In this document: one piece after another, positions 1 through 8,817 of the stretch
How positions within the stretch are numbered: the stretch's first letter is position 1
Layout: every line of letters begins with the position of its first letter
NCBI GenBank assembly: GCA_018648865.1
Contig: JABGQH010000013.1
Span: 186,001 to 250,000 of the forward strand
Origin: Candidatus Peregrinibacteria bacterium
Lineage (GTDB): Bacteria; Patescibacteriota; Gracilibacteria; Peribacterales; Peribacteraceae
DNA length: 64,000 nt
Direction: 5' to 3'
Translations under genes and position numbers: made by a program
The notes under the pieces: generated by a model
What the model saw: the letters and a program-made list of their open reading frames with translations, nothing else
The model's database searches: none
What the model was told of the DNA's origin: nothing

Positions 1-97
1 GCACAGCACGAACCTTAGGAATAGAGGGTCGAATTTTCTTCAGCTCTTTCTCGTTTGGATCGCCAAGTAATTTGTTTATTGAATCAAATAGAGACAT
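1..97 (-). CDS. secA: SecA preprotein translocase ATPase, N-terminal fragment (runs off window)
   Basis: The minus strand reads ATG at 97 and then 32 codons beginning MSLFDSINKLLGDPNEKEL and continuing KKIRPSIPKVRAV before the window edge. The pattern of a short N-terminal helix, then NEKELKK, then I-x-K-V is typical of the SecA N terminus, the ATPase that drives Sec-dependent export. No SD is visible. A TAACAT hexamer (minus strand, 110-105) ends 7 nt before the ATG, consistent with a leaderless transcript. It lies downstream of tsaB on the same strand with a 62-nt gap. Only the N terminus is visible, so identity rests on a short match. Confidence 0.75.
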   Translation of the reverse strand, partial: MSLFDSINKLLGDPNEKELKKIRPSIPKVRAV

Positions 98-159
98 CAG
101 AGAAATGTTAGCGTAAAAAGGTGGTTATAGCAGGAGAAATTAAAGAAATAACGGTTGGC

Positions 160-759
160 TTATCCTTTTCTACCGTACCAAGGTATCAATATATCATTAG
201 TAAATTTCTGAGAAGAGATAAATGAACCTAAATTATCCTTAATATCATTAAGCTCTGCCTCTTTTAGTTTTAAATCATTCAAAATCTCCCTGTGCTCTGG
301 AATTACTTCCCCAACCCAAAAAGTATTAGATAGAGAAGCTGCTGAGGCTATAAAATCTGAGACAGAAATACATGTGAGCTCTTTCCATTTTCCCCCCTGA
401 ACAAATAACAGATCCTTCTTTGTGGAATGTATCCACAAAGGATTATTCTCTTTGCTTAAGAAGCGCATTAGATTACAAAGATTTATACCTACTGATGGTA
501 TATTGAGCTGATCTGATAAAGCATTAGCATATGAAACAGATATACGTAGGCTAGTAAACCCACCTGGACCTACAACGCAGACAATTTGAGATAGATCCTG
601 AAAAGAAATTGATTCTTTCTGTAATAAAGATTTTATATTTTCATCTAACTGATCATCTCCAACAGCATCACTTGTTTCTATGTACTGATGTACTGACCCA
701 CTTTTTAAGAGGGCAAAAACCTTCCTATGACTGGCACAATCAAAAAAAAGACAATACAT
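160..759 (-). CDS. tsaB: TsaB, tRNA threonylcarbamoyladenosine biosynthesis protein
   Basis: A 199-residue ASKHA-fold protein. It acts with TsaD and TsaE to transfer the threonylcarbamoyl group made by TsaC onto A37 of ANN-decoding tRNAs. Diagnostic features are the N-terminal strand (LFFDCAS) and the block GPGGFTSLRI at residues 64-73 followed by an N-A-L helix, matching the GPGSFTGLRIG signature of the family. The length is a little short, as in minimal genomes. tsaC is in this window at 22277; tsaD and tsaE are not seen. A TACAGT hexamer lies 9 nt before the ATG on the minus strand. It is divergent from the glycosyltransferase at 803. Confidence 0.88.
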   Translation of the reverse strand: MYCLFFDCASHRKVFALLKSGSVHQYIETSDAVGDDQLDENIKSLLQKESISFQDLSQIVCVVGPGGFTSLRISVSYANALSDQLNIPSVGINLCNLMRFLSKENNPLWIHSTKKDLLFVQGGKWKELTCISVSDFIASAASLSNTFWVGEVIPEHREILNDLKLKEAELNDIKDNLGSFISSQKFTNDILIPWYGRKG

Positions 760-802
760 TGGTAATAGACTGTATGCTTTCTATGTACTACGCAACGCTT
801 TA

Positions 803-1654
803 ATGCTGAAACTCTCTGTAATCATCCCTACATACCAAAGAGCTGAAACGCTACAGACTTGTATTGAACATTTATCTAAACAAACAATTTCAGAACATAT
901 TGAGGTAATTGTTGTGAGTGATGGCCACGATGAAAAAACCGTAAACGCAATAAAAGAGATGGAAGATAAAATACAAGTACCAATATTTTTTTACGAAATA
1001 CCAAAATCCCAACAGGGGGTAGCTAGAAATTTTGGCGTCGCAAAAGCTAAATCACCCATCTGCCTGTTTATAGGAGATGATATATTTTTAGACCACAAAG
1101 CTTGTGAAAAACACATGGAGGCGCATAAGGATGCAGGGGATATTGCTGTACTTGGATTTACAACATGGGACACAGAAATGGAAATCACTCCTGTAATGAA
1201 ATGGCTAGAAATATCAGGATGGCAGTTTGCTTACCCTAAAATTAAAAAATATAAGAAATCATTTTTACCATCAAAAACCCAACATCAGTTTTCATATACC
1301 AGCCATATTAGTGTTCCAACTCATATCGCCCTTAAATATCCATTTAAGATAGATACAACTCTTTATGGATGGGAAGACATAGAATGGGGTGAGAAACTAA
1401 AACAAAATGGGATACCTTTATTTTACGAGCCAGATGCAAAAGCACTGCATCATCATCATATTTCTCTACAGGAATCAATTAGCCGAATGCAGGTTTTAGG
1501 AGAATCAATTGTCCAATTCAAAAATACAGATCGTTTCCCAAGATTGTGGAAAAGAACACTTATAAAAATTTCTACCCTAATTAGGCCTTCTTCCTTTGCC
1601 TCAATGCATAGAAAGGCATTCTTGAATGGAATAAAAATCGCACAAAAAAAGTAA
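803..1654 (+). CDS. Family 2 glycosyltransferase
   Basis: 283 residues with a GT-A fold: the N terminus LSVIIPTYQR is the classic GT2 nucleotide-sugar binding strand, VVSDG at about 37-41 is the uracil-contacting loop, and GDD at 91-93 fills the DXD metal site. The later block YGWEDIEWGEKL matches the conserved acidic ED of the acceptor/catalytic region in this family. A His-rich stretch (ALHHHHIS) follows. It probably transfers a sugar onto a lipid-linked or surface glycan; donor and acceptor cannot be told. It lies 41 nt upstream of ftsW on the same strand and may be co-transcribed with the wall genes. Confidence 0.85.
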   Translation: MLKLSVIIPTYQRAETLQTCIEHLSKQTISEHIEVIVVSDGHDEKTVNAIKEMEDKIQVPIFFYEIPKSQQGVARNFGVAKAKSPICLFIGDDIFLDHKACEKHMEAHKDAGDIAVLGFTTWDTEMEITPVMKWLEISGWQFAYPKIKKYKKSFLPSKTQHQFSYTSHISVPTHIALKYPFKIDTTLYGWEDIEWGEKLKQNGIPLFYEPDAKALHHHHISLQESISRMQVLGESIVQFKNTDRFPRLWKRTLIKISTLIRPSSFASMHRKAFLNGIKIAQKK

Positions 1655-1695
1655 TACGCTAAACACCTTCCTTATATGAACTGGTTTCTTCTACA

Positions 1696-2913
1696 ATGTC
1701 TTTTGTGTTTAGACGTGTCGACTGGTTATTAACCGGCATAATTATTGCCCTTATTTTATTTGGCATTGCGATGATCGCAAGTGTAAGCGTTTTTGAAAGT
1801 TATCAAATAACACAAAGACTTGTAGATGCGGGGTTGCGTGAAGAGTCTGCAAATTCATTCTACTTAATGAGAAGCTTTCGGCACCTACTCTTAGGTCTAA
1901 TAGCAATGACATGCACCATAATTATTCCATACCGCACATGGGAAACTCTAGCCCTACCAATATTTGGAATAATATTAGCGCTCCTTGTTTTAGTTTTTAT
2001 ACCCGGAATAAGCGCAGATTATGGAACTGCTCATAGCTGGCTTCGTATTGGGCCTTTCTCCTTACAGCCATCTGAATTTCTAAAACTAGCTCTAATATTT
2101 TATCTTGCAGTTTGGCTACAAAAGAGAGAACAGCTCATTGGAACTTTAAAAGAGGGATTCCTACCATTCGCAAGCATATTACTAATCGCAACCATACTAG
2201 TTGCTCTTCAACCAGACCTTGGATCATTTTTAGTACTATCTGGAATCGCAGTAACTATGTTCTTTGTTGCAGGAGGAAATATTTTGCATGTGTTATTGGG
2301 CGGAGGAATCGCAGCAATTATGGGGCTTCCAATAATTTTAAACGAAGGATATGTAAGAAACCGTTTTCATGCTTTTTTGTCCCCAGACGACCCAAGCATT
2401 TCAGAAACTATTGGATTTCAAATTAAACAAGCATTAATAGCCATCGGCAGCGGAGGAGCCTTTGGAGTAGGATACGGAAAATCAATTCAAAAATTTGGCT
2501 ACTTGCCAGAGGTGCAAAGTGACACAATTTTTGCGGCCATGGCAGAGGAGTTGGGCTTCTTTAGGCTATTAATTATCCTTGGTATGTTTGGTGTCTTTAT
2601 ATGGAAAGGATTTCGTGTTGCTCAGGATGCACCAGATCGTTTTGGGTTCTTGGTCGCAACAGGAATAACAATGTGGATAGCAATCCAAACCATTTTAAAT
2701 ATTGCTGTTAATTTAGCTCTATTCCCATTAACTGGAATTACTCTTCCATTCTTTAGTTATGGGGGATCATCCTTACTAGCTACACTAGCTGCTGCGGGAG
2801 TCCTGCTTAATATTTCTAGCTATTCTCAAAAAGAAGAAATCCGAGCAAGAAAAACAAGGAGGGCATCTAGAAATAACAGAAGACAATCTATGTACAGCCC
2901 TAGAAAAACATAA
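1696..2913 (+). CDS. ftsW: FtsW/RodA/SpoVE-family peptidoglycan polymerase, probably FtsW
   Basis: A 405-residue integral membrane protein with about ten hydrophobic segments. SEDS-family signatures are visible: H-S-W-L-R-I-G-x-x-x-x-Q-P-S-E near residue 115-130, a Q-P-D-L-G loop near 175, and G-x-G-x-G-K-S-I-Q-K near 255-265 with P-E-x-x-x-D-x-I-F-A just after. SEDS proteins polymerise glycan strands from lipid II together with a class b PBP. FtsW rather than RodA is preferred because murG follows 2 nt downstream, the usual division-cluster order, but sequence alone does not separate the two. The C-terminal tail is Arg/Lys-rich and cytoplasmic. Confidence 0.85.
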   Translation: MSFVFRRVDWLLTGIIIALILFGIAMIASVSVFESYQITQRLVDAGLREESANSFYLMRSFRHLLLGLIAMTCTIIIPYRTWETLALPIFGIILALLVLVFIPGISADYGTAHSWLRIGPFSLQPSEFLKLALIFYLAVWLQKREQLIGTLKEGFLPFASILLIATILVALQPDLGSFLVLSGIAVTMFFVAGGNILHVLLGGGIAAIMGLPIILNEGYVRNRFHAFLSPDDPSISETIGFQIKQALIAIGSGGAFGVGYGKSIQKFGYLPEVQSDTIFAAMAEELGFFRLLIILGMFGVFIWKGFRVAQDAPDRFGFLVATGITMWIAIQTILNIAVNLALFPLTGITLPFFSYGGSSLLATLAAAGVLLNISSYSQKEEIRARKTRRASRNNRRQSMYSPRKT

Positions 2914-2915
2914 TT

Positions 2916-3959
2916 ATGAAGAAGATATTATTTGCTGGAGGCGGATCACTTGGGCACATTGCACCATCAATCGCCGTGTGGAATACATTTAAACAAAATG
3001 ATAATGAGGCTGAAGCACATTTTGTGTGCTCAACCTCTAAACTAGATACTAACTTTCTTAAATCGGAATCTATTCCCTATAGCACTATTGATGCTCCTCG
3101 CATCGGGATATCTTTTATATGGAAATTTTGGAAAGCAGTTAGTGAGTCAAAGAAAATTATAAAGAGAGAGAAGATAAATATTGTTTTTAGTAAAGGAGGA
3201 CATGTGAGTATTCCTGTTTGTTTCGCTGCAAAAAAAATGAAGATACCTATTGTTCTTCATGAATCTGATGCAGTACTTGGTAGAGCTAATAAAATAATTG
3301 CCAAATGGGCAGATGTTTTGTGTATGGGGATGCAAACAAAATGCGATAGCTGCAAAAATATTAAAGTTACAGGCAACCCAATTAGGGAAACAATAACAAA
3401 AGGTTCAAAAGAAAAAGGATTCCAACTAACCGGATTAAAGGAAGGAGTGCCAATCCTGATGGTAATTGGTGGCAGCCAAGGATCTGAGGCCCTGAATGAA
3501 GCCATAAATATGAACATAGATTCAGTCATTACAAAATGCCAGATAATCCATATTACTGGTGCTGGCAAAAGTGGAAGTAATAATCGGGATGGATACTTTT
3601 GTATAGAATTTGCACATGAACAACTGCCTCACCTTTATGCAATCACAGACCTTGCACTTACTAGAGCTGGAGCTAATTTAATATCTGAATTGTCTGCAAA
3701 TAAAATTAAAACAATCCTAGTGCCACTAAGAGGAGTAGGACACGACCATCAGCAAAAGAATGCTGAGGCCATTGAATCCAATGCTCATTTTACTGTTTTA
3801 CAACAAAAAGACCTTTCTGAAAAGCTTTTGCAGAAAATTGAGGAAACTATCGAATCATTGCAGCAGAAAGGAGTATTAGAGGAACATAAAAATACAGCTG
3901 CCCAAGAAATATCAGAAATCATACATGAAGTACTTGATTCATCTTGCCACCCTCTTTAA
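2916..3959 (+). CDS. murG: MurG, UDP-GlcNAc:lipid I N-acetylglucosamine transferase
   Basis: 347 residues, GT-B fold. It converts lipid I to lipid II at the inner face of the membrane. The glycine loop GGGSLGH at residues 8-14 starts the acceptor domain. The donor domain has GGSQGSEALN (the family's G-G-S-x-G-A motif), then ITGAGKS, then L-T-R-A-G-A-N-L-I-S-E-L and H-D-H-Q-Q-K-N-A, which match the UDP-GlcNAc binding block. It starts 2 nt after ftsW, so the two are translationally linked. Its last codons overlap the upstream reading frame of the next gene, whose real start is 3974. Confidence 0.93.
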   Translation: MKKILFAGGGSLGHIAPSIAVWNTFKQNDNEAEAHFVCSTSKLDTNFLKSESIPYSTIDAPRIGISFIWKFWKAVSESKKIIKREKINIVFSKGGHVSIPVCFAAKKMKIPIVLHESDAVLGRANKIIAKWADVLCMGMQTKCDSCKNIKVTGNPIRETITKGSKEKGFQLTGLKEGVPILMVIGGSQGSEALNEAINMNIDSVITKCQIIHITGAGKSGSNNRDGYFCIEFAHEQLPHLYAITDLALTRAGANLISELSANKIKTILVPLRGVGHDHQQKNAEAIESNAHFTVLQQKDLSEKLLQKIEETIESLQQKGVLEEHKNTAAQEISEIIHEVLDSSCHPL

Positions 3960-3973
3960 TCTTCATCCGCTCT

Positions 3974-4732
3974 ATGCAAAAAATTTGTTTATTCCTCCTA
4001 CCACTTTTCGCACTCGCCCTGCTTGCAGGATGTGCAGAAGAAGTGCAACCGGAAATTCCAACACCACCCGTGCCAGAAACAACAGAAACTCAAACCTTTG
4101 ATGGTGAGCTACTTAGCGGTAAGCATGTTGTTGCAATAAAAACATCAATGGGAGATATCCTAATTCGCCTAGATGCAGACGCAGCACCAAAAACAGTAAC
4201 CAACTTCGTTCAACTAGCAAATGAGGGATATTATGATGACTTAATCTTTCATCGTGTAATTCCAGATTTTATGCTTCAAGGTGGTGACCCAAATGGAAAC
4301 GGAACAGGTGGTAGCAGTATTTTTGGAGAAACATTTGAAGACGAAATTAATGCAGATGCTTATGGTCTAGATAAGAAGATGCTAAAAGATGAAGCAGAAG
4401 ATCAAGCTCTACCAGAACAATTACAAGAAGTTACTGTAAAAGGTTATTTTGAAATGCTTGGTTTCCAATATGACGACAGCCTACCCTCTCTTCCAATGAA
4501 GCGTGGGTCTTTGGCAATGGCAAATCGTGGACCTAATACAAACGGAAGTCAGTTCTTTATAATACAAAGAGAGGACGGCGCTTCTTGGCTAGAAGGAAAG
4601 CATACTGTCTTTGGGGTAGTGATTGAGGGAATGGATATTGTTGACGCTATAGCAGCCGTTCAGCGTGATACAAATGACAGACCAATAGAAGATGTTACCT
4701 TTACAGTGGAAGTAAGCGACAAGGTTGAGTAG
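3974..4732 (+). CDS. Cyclophilin-type peptidyl-prolyl isomerase lipoprotein
   Basis: I place the start at ATG 3974, because from there the protein has a standard lipoprotein signal ending L-L-A-G-C-A-E (lipobox LAGC); an in-frame ATG at 3944 only adds a non-signal prefix. The cyclophilin domain begins at V-A-I-K-T-S-M-G-D-I and keeps FHRVIPDFMLQGGDPNGNGTGG, M-A-N-R-G-P-N-T-N-G-S-Q-F-F-I and the final H-T-V-F-G-V-V. About 45 residues are inserted between F-E-D-E and L-P-M-K-R-G, which is longer than in compact cyclophilins. It should catalyse prolyl isomerisation of exported proteins at the outer face of the membrane. Confidence 0.88.
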   Translation: MQKICLFLLPLFALALLAGCAEEVQPEIPTPPVPETTETQTFDGELLSGKHVVAIKTSMGDILIRLDADAAPKTVTNFVQLANEGYYDDLIFHRVIPDFMLQGGDPNGNGTGGSSIFGETFEDEINADAYGLDKKMLKDEAEDQALPEQLQEVTVKGYFEMLGFQYDDSLPSLPMKRGSLAMANRGPNTNGSQFFIIQREDGASWLEGKHTVFGVVIEGMDIVDAIAAVQRDTNDRPIEDVTFTVEVSDKVE

Positions 4733-4742
4733 TCTAGTACAT

Positions 4743-6239
4743 ATGCGCACTCGCTTTGCTCCATCACCTACAGGTTTATTACATGTCGGAGGTCTTAGAA
4801 CCGCCCTCTTTAACTATTTAATAGCTAAGAAAACAGGTGGGACATTTATTCTGCGTATAGAAGATACCGATCAAGAAAGAGAGGAGGACGGCGCACTAGA
4901 AAACATTCTTTCAACTCTTAATTGGGCAGGCATATCCCCAGACGAAGGAGTCGTGCTCAAAGATGGGAAAATTACAGAGCTAGGAGACTATGGACCGTAC
5001 ACACAATCAAATCGATTAGATATATACAAAAAATATGTAAAAGAATTAGTAGATAATGGGCATGCATATTTAGCATTCGATACAAAAGAAGAGCTGGATC
5101 AAATGAGAGAGCAAGAGCAAAAGGCTGGTAATCCATCACCTAAATACGATTACTCTATTCGAATGAGAATGTGTAATTCTTTAACATTATCTAGTGATGA
5201 GGTTTCTGAAAGACTTAAAAAAAATACTCCACATGTAATCCGTTTAAAAACTCCAGAGGGTAGGAAGATTCAAGCGCAAGATATCATTCGTGGAAAAGTA
5301 GAATTCCAGAGCCATACAATAGATGACGCAGTGCTTTTAAAAAGTGATGGATTCCCCACATACCATTTAGCAAATGTTGTAGATGACCATCTAATGGAAA
5401 TTGATTTAGTTATTAGGGGTGAGGAATGGCTACCGTCTTTACCTAAGCACATTCTTTTGTATGAAGCATTTGGATGGAAGGCGCCTGAATTTGCTCATGT
5501 ACCACTGCTTATGAATCAGGGAGGAGGAAAATTAAGTAAGAGACAAGGAGATGTATCTGCATCTATATACAGCGACAAAGGATACCTACCAGGAGTGATG
5601 ATTAATTTCTTAGCTCTACTTGGATGGAATCCTGGGACTACAGAAGAGATATTCACAATGTCTGAGTTAATAGAAAAGTTTTCTTTGGATCGTATACAAA
5701 AAGCTGGAGCTGTTTTTGATACAGAAAAACTAGATTGGCTACAAGGACAATGGATACGAAGAATGACTGTCATAGAGTTCGCCGATCTTATCCGTCCAAT
5801 CGTTGCTGAAAAATATCCAGATGCAAATAATGATGATAATTTCTTAAGTCGTGCAGGTCTGATTCAAGAAAGAATCACATTCTTTAATGAGGCGCCTGAA
5901 ATGTTCTCATATATCTATGAAAGACCTAGTATTGATAAAAAGCTTATTGCTAATAAAAAACAAAAGGTCACATTGGATATAGTCCCAAAAATTTTAAGTG
6001 TGATTATTGAAGACTTAAATTGTTTAGGGGGTGGTGAACTAGATTGGAATCTAGAAAACTTGAAAACTACGTTATTCGCTCTTGCAGAAAGCAAAGGATA
6101 CAAAAACGGACAGATACTCTGGCCAATGAGAGCGATTCTTACAGGCCTACCGTACAGTCCTGGTGCATTTGAAGTTGCAGAGATTCTAGGCAGAGAAGAA
6201 ACTCTTGATAGACTAAAAGAAGCTCAAAAGGCCTTCTAG
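4743..6239 (+). CDS. gltX: Glutamyl-tRNA synthetase
   Basis: A class I synthetase of 498 residues from ATG 4743. The TTG at 4725 is rejected because the family begins R-T-R-F-A-P-S-P-T-G. The HIGH motif is HVGG at 14-17 and the KMSKS motif is KLSKR at 263-267. The Rossmann core carries the usual I-E-D-T-D-Q-E-R block. The C-terminal anticodon-binding half is complete with L-P-Y-S-P-G-A-F-E and ends in TAG. The family charges tRNA-Glu, and in genomes lacking GlnRS also tRNA-Gln for amidotransferase correction; which applies here cannot be seen. Confidence 0.93.
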   Translation: MRTRFAPSPTGLLHVGGLRTALFNYLIAKKTGGTFILRIEDTDQEREEDGALENILSTLNWAGISPDEGVVLKDGKITELGDYGPYTQSNRLDIYKKYVKELVDNGHAYLAFDTKEELDQMREQEQKAGNPSPKYDYSIRMRMCNSLTLSSDEVSERLKKNTPHVIRLKTPEGRKIQAQDIIRGKVEFQSHTIDDAVLLKSDGFPTYHLANVVDDHLMEIDLVIRGEEWLPSLPKHILLYEAFGWKAPEFAHVPLLMNQGGGKLSKRQGDVSASIYSDKGYLPGVMINFLALLGWNPGTTEEIFTMSELIEKFSLDRIQKAGAVFDTEKLDWLQGQWIRRMTVIEFADLIRPIVAEKYPDANNDDNFLSRAGLIQERITFFNEAPEMFSYIYERPSIDKKLIANKKQKVTLDIVPKILSVIIEDLNCLGGGELDWNLENLKTTLFALAESKGYKNGQILWPMRAILTGLPYSPGAFEVAEILGREETLDRLKEAQKAF

Positions 6240-6287
6240 ATAAATATCCCCTAGCCAGATAGCTAATAACTAAACTAAACTGGCTTC

Positions 6288-6755
6288 ATGGCTACTACTA
6301 AAAAAAGAGATATAGAAGTTGATCTGAATATAGAAGGATCTCGTGCAATCATAGAGGGGAAAACAAGTGTCCCCTTCCAAGCGTTTGTTAAGCTTATTCT
6401 TCAAAGGAAAATCAGTAATTTATTCAAAACTCATAGTGAAGAACCAATAATTGTTGAAAGTAGTCTCTTAACTTCTATTGCTAGTGCTCCAAATGATTCA
6501 CCAGAAAATAGAGCACATCTAGTATTAGTCACACTTGGAGTAGGAATATTAGTAGGTGTATTTATATCCTCTGTTGCGATTGTTGCACTATATTCTTTGA
6601 ATATTTCATTCGGAAGGAAGGAGGCTCTAATAGTTGCAATAGTATTGCTTGGGATCGCAGGTTTGACTGCAATTTTAGCTAAAACTAAACAAAAGAACCG
6701 TACTCAAAAAATAGCAGATGCAATGGAAAGAGTCGCCTCTATGCTATCGAAGTAA
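6288..6755 (+). CDS. Hypothetical membrane protein with two transmembrane segments
   Basis: 155 residues, not recognised. The first 75 or so residues are polar with a conserved-looking amphipathic stretch (F-Q-A-F-V-K-L-I-L-Q-R-K). Two hydrophobic segments follow at about 79-103 and 112-129, then a short basic and amphipathic tail. A TAAACT hexamer ends 6 nt before the ATG and no SD is present, consistent with a leaderless message. It lies between gltX and murB, 18 nt upstream of murB. The soluble N-terminal part probably faces the cytoplasm, by the positive-inside rule. Confidence 0.7.
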   Translation: MATTKKRDIEVDLNIEGSRAIIEGKTSVPFQAFVKLILQRKISNLFKTHSEEPIIVESSLLTSIASAPNDSPENRAHLVLVTLGVGILVGVFISSVAIVALYSLNISFGRKEALIVAIVLLGIAGLTAILAKTKQKNRTQKIADAMERVASMLSK

Positions 6756-6773
6756 CCTCCTAAGCGCATCTGC

Positions 6774-7640
6774 ATGGACATCCAAGAGAATGTATCGTTG
6801 GCCCCAAAAACTACAATGCAAATAGGCGGCAATGCTCTTTATTATGCCGATTTATACAAACCAGAAGAATGTGAAGAAGCAATAGCCTTCGCCATAGAAA
6901 AAGAAATTCCACTTATACTACTTGGTGGTGGATCCAATACAATTTTTGAAGATGGAACAATTCAAGCACTAGTTGTACGCGTTGCAGCAGATAAAATAGA
7001 GATTAATGGGAATGAGGTAAAAATTGAGTGTGGTAAAAATTTACCAGACCTCGTAGATGAGCTTGCAAAAAAAGGATTAGACCTCTCTGTCCTAACAGGA
7101 ATACCTGGTAGTTTAGGCGGAGCAATAGTTGGCAATGCGGGGCAAGGTCCAAAGGGAGCATGGATAGACTCATATATAAATAAGGTAAATGTTTTTACAG
7201 AAGATGGATGGGAAGAAATGAAAAAGAGCAAGTGCCATTTTGGTTACAGAGAAAGTGTTTTTAAGCACACAGAAAAAACAAACATTATATGGAGTTCCAC
7301 TTTGACATTGCCACCTGCAGATCCAGAAACTATTAAAGAAACTATTAAAGAAGGATTGCATTCAAGAATGGCGTCTCAACCATTCACGATGACTGCTGGA
7401 TCTTGTTTCAAAGCCTTAAATGGGGTTCCTGCATGGAAATATATAGATGCAGCAGGCCTAAAGGGTAGACAAGAAGGAGGAGTACAAGTTAGTGAAAAAC
7501 ATGCAAATTTCCTTATAAATAAAGATAACGGCACATATCGAGATGCGGTGTCTTTGGTGCAAACCATAGAGGGCTTTGTAGGAGAACCACTAGATGTAGA
7601 AATGAGATTTATTAAGAAAAACGGATCAACAGAATTTTAA
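6774..7640 (+). CDS. murB: MurB, UDP-N-acetylenolpyruvoylglucosamine reductase
   Basis: 288 residues. This FAD enzyme uses NADPH to reduce UDP-GlcNAc-enolpyruvate to UDP-MurNAc. The FAD domain shows T-T-M-Q-I-G-G-N-A near the N terminus, then L-G-G-G-S-N-T and L-T-G-I-P-G-S-L-G-G-A-I-V-G-N-A-G. The substrate domain has F-G-Y-R-E-S-V-F-K and A-G-S-C-F-K, where the serine is the proton donor, and K-H-A-N-F-L-I-N. It fits with murG and ftsW in the same stretch. The gene ends at a hairpin shared with the convergent ssb. Confidence 0.92.
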   Translation: MDIQENVSLAPKTTMQIGGNALYYADLYKPEECEEAIAFAIEKEIPLILLGGGSNTIFEDGTIQALVVRVAADKIEINGNEVKIECGKNLPDLVDELAKKGLDLSVLTGIPGSLGGAIVGNAGQGPKGAWIDSYINKVNVFTEDGWEEMKKSKCHFGYRESVFKHTEKTNIIWSSTLTLPPADPETIKETIKEGLHSRMASQPFTMTAGSCFKALNGVPAWKYIDAAGLKGRQEGGVQVSEKHANFLINKDNGTYRDAVSLVQTIEGFVGEPLDVEMRFIKKNGSTEF

Positions 7641-7650
7641 TATTAACAAA

Positions 7651-7678
7651 GTGAGTGCATAGAAACCCATGCACCCAC
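7651..7678. terminator. Hairpin between convergent murB and ssb
   Basis: GTGAGTGCAT and ATGCACCCAC form a 10-bp stem with one mismatch around an 8-nt loop. It starts 11 nt after the murB stop and lies just beyond the ssb stop on the other strand. There is no long T-run right after the stem on the plus strand, so termination strength is uncertain. The position suits a bidirectional end. Confidence 0.5.
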
Positions 7679-7692
7679 AGTGTAATTTTCTT

Positions 7693-8574
7693 TTAGAATG
7701 GAAGATCGTCTACTGTGACCTCTGATTTATATTGGACCTCTGGGGAAACTACTTCTAGCTCTGGTTCTTTGCTAGATACTTCATTAGTAGCTACTGGGGT
7801 TGCTGGTACTGCTGGTGTTGTTTGTGAAGATTGCCCTTCAGAAGAAAACGCACCTTGTGCAGCTGGATGAGTTACACCCAATAGTTTAACTGTGTCTGAA
7901 ACTATTTCAGTTGTGTATCTTTTGGCTCCACTTGGAGTCTCCCAACTGCGTGTTTGCACACGACCAGATGCAAATACACGATTACCTTTCTTTATTGATT
8001 TGCTTGCTTCCTCTGCTGCATCACCCCAAATAACTACAGAATGAAATTCTGATCGTTCTTTGTCCTCTCCTGTTGATTTATCTTTCCAGCGATCATTTGT
8101 AGCGATCCCAAGAGTCAAAACTCTCTGTCCGCTTGTTGTTGTCCTTAGTTCTGGATCTTTAGTTACATTACCTAAAATATCTGCACGATTTACAGATCCT
8201 ACAATTTCTCGAGCTCCTGTAGGCGGTGCAGATTGTCCATCTCTTGGATCAACCAAAATCATATCAAGAGCGATTACTTTTGTTTTACTTCTCTTTTCTC
8301 CTGATTGCTGGTCTTCCCATGAGTCAGTCTGTAAACGACCAGATATAAATACTTGAGACCCTTGCTTAATAAATTGTCCAGCAATGTCTGCCATAGGGCC
8401 CCATGCAGTAACTGTATGGAAACCTTTTCCTTCTAATAGTTCGCCCTTTTCTGAACGAAATGTATAAGGAACAACCAAATTTAAATCTGTAACGCTTGTC
8501 CCCCCGGGGGTTTGACGCACATCTAGTGGTTGTGTTTGATAGCCGATGATTTGCACACGATTGTATGAATACAT
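7693..8574 (-). CDS. ssb: Single-stranded DNA-binding protein with two OB folds
   Basis: 293 residues holding two SSB OB folds in one chain: OB1 about 1-110 (N-R-V-Q-I-I-G ... F-H-T-V-T-A-W-G ... V-F-I-S-G-R-L-Q-T) and OB2 about 126-235 (N-R-A-D-I-L-G-N-V-T-K-D-P-E-L-R ... F-H-S-V-V-I-W-G ... V-F-A-S-G-R-V-Q-T). A low-complexity Thr/Pro/Glu linker leads to the acidic tail V-D-D-L-P-F, the partner-recruiting tip of bacterial SSBs. Most bacterial SSBs have one OB fold and act as tetramers; two per chain suggests a dimer, as known in Deinococcus-Thermus. No SD is visible. Confidence 0.93.
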   Translation of the reverse strand: MYSYNRVQIIGYQTQPLDVRQTPGGTSVTDLNLVVPYTFRSEKGELLEGKGFHTVTAWGPMADIAGQFIKQGSQVFISGRLQTDSWEDQQSGEKRSKTKVIALDMILVDPRDGQSAPPTGAREIVGSVNRADILGNVTKDPELRTTTSGQRVLTLGIATNDRWKDKSTGEDKERSEFHSVVIWGDAAEEASKSIKKGNRVFASGRVQTRSWETPSGAKRYTTEIVSDTVKLLGVTHPAAQGAFSSEGQSSQTTPAVPATPVATNEVSSKEPELEVVSPEVQYKSEVTVDDLPF

Positions 8575-8722
8575 GCTTATAGTGGGAAATAGAATTAGAA
8601 AATGCTACTGAGGTACAGTGCTTGTACGAGCGTACACCTTTTAGATATCCAATCAAGAATCTCCTCTTGCAAATTTGGGAAAGATGGATTGTGTTATTAT
8701 TTTTAAATAGATCAATACAAAA

Positions 8723-8746
8723 TTCCTACTACTTGAGTAGTAGGAA
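8723..8746. promoter_or_regulatory. Perfect 10-bp inverted repeat between ssb and the exported-protein operon
   Basis: TTCCTACTAC, then TTGA, then GTAGTAGGAA. It sits in the 243-bp gap between the divergent ssb and the gene at 8818. No T-run follows, so an intrinsic terminator is unlikely; a dimeric repressor site or a leader hairpin is more likely. Apart from an AT-rich TATTATA stretch near 8774, I see nothing else in this gap. Confidence 0.5.
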
Positions 8747-8817
8747 CTACAAAAGCAGTATTCATGCTACTATATTATACGATCCTTTCTACCCTTCATC
8801 ACATCCCAGCCTAACTC

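Noticed and set aside
609-803. Open frame on the plus strand opposite tsaB
   Set aside because: It is antisense to the well-supported tsaB and has no family features.
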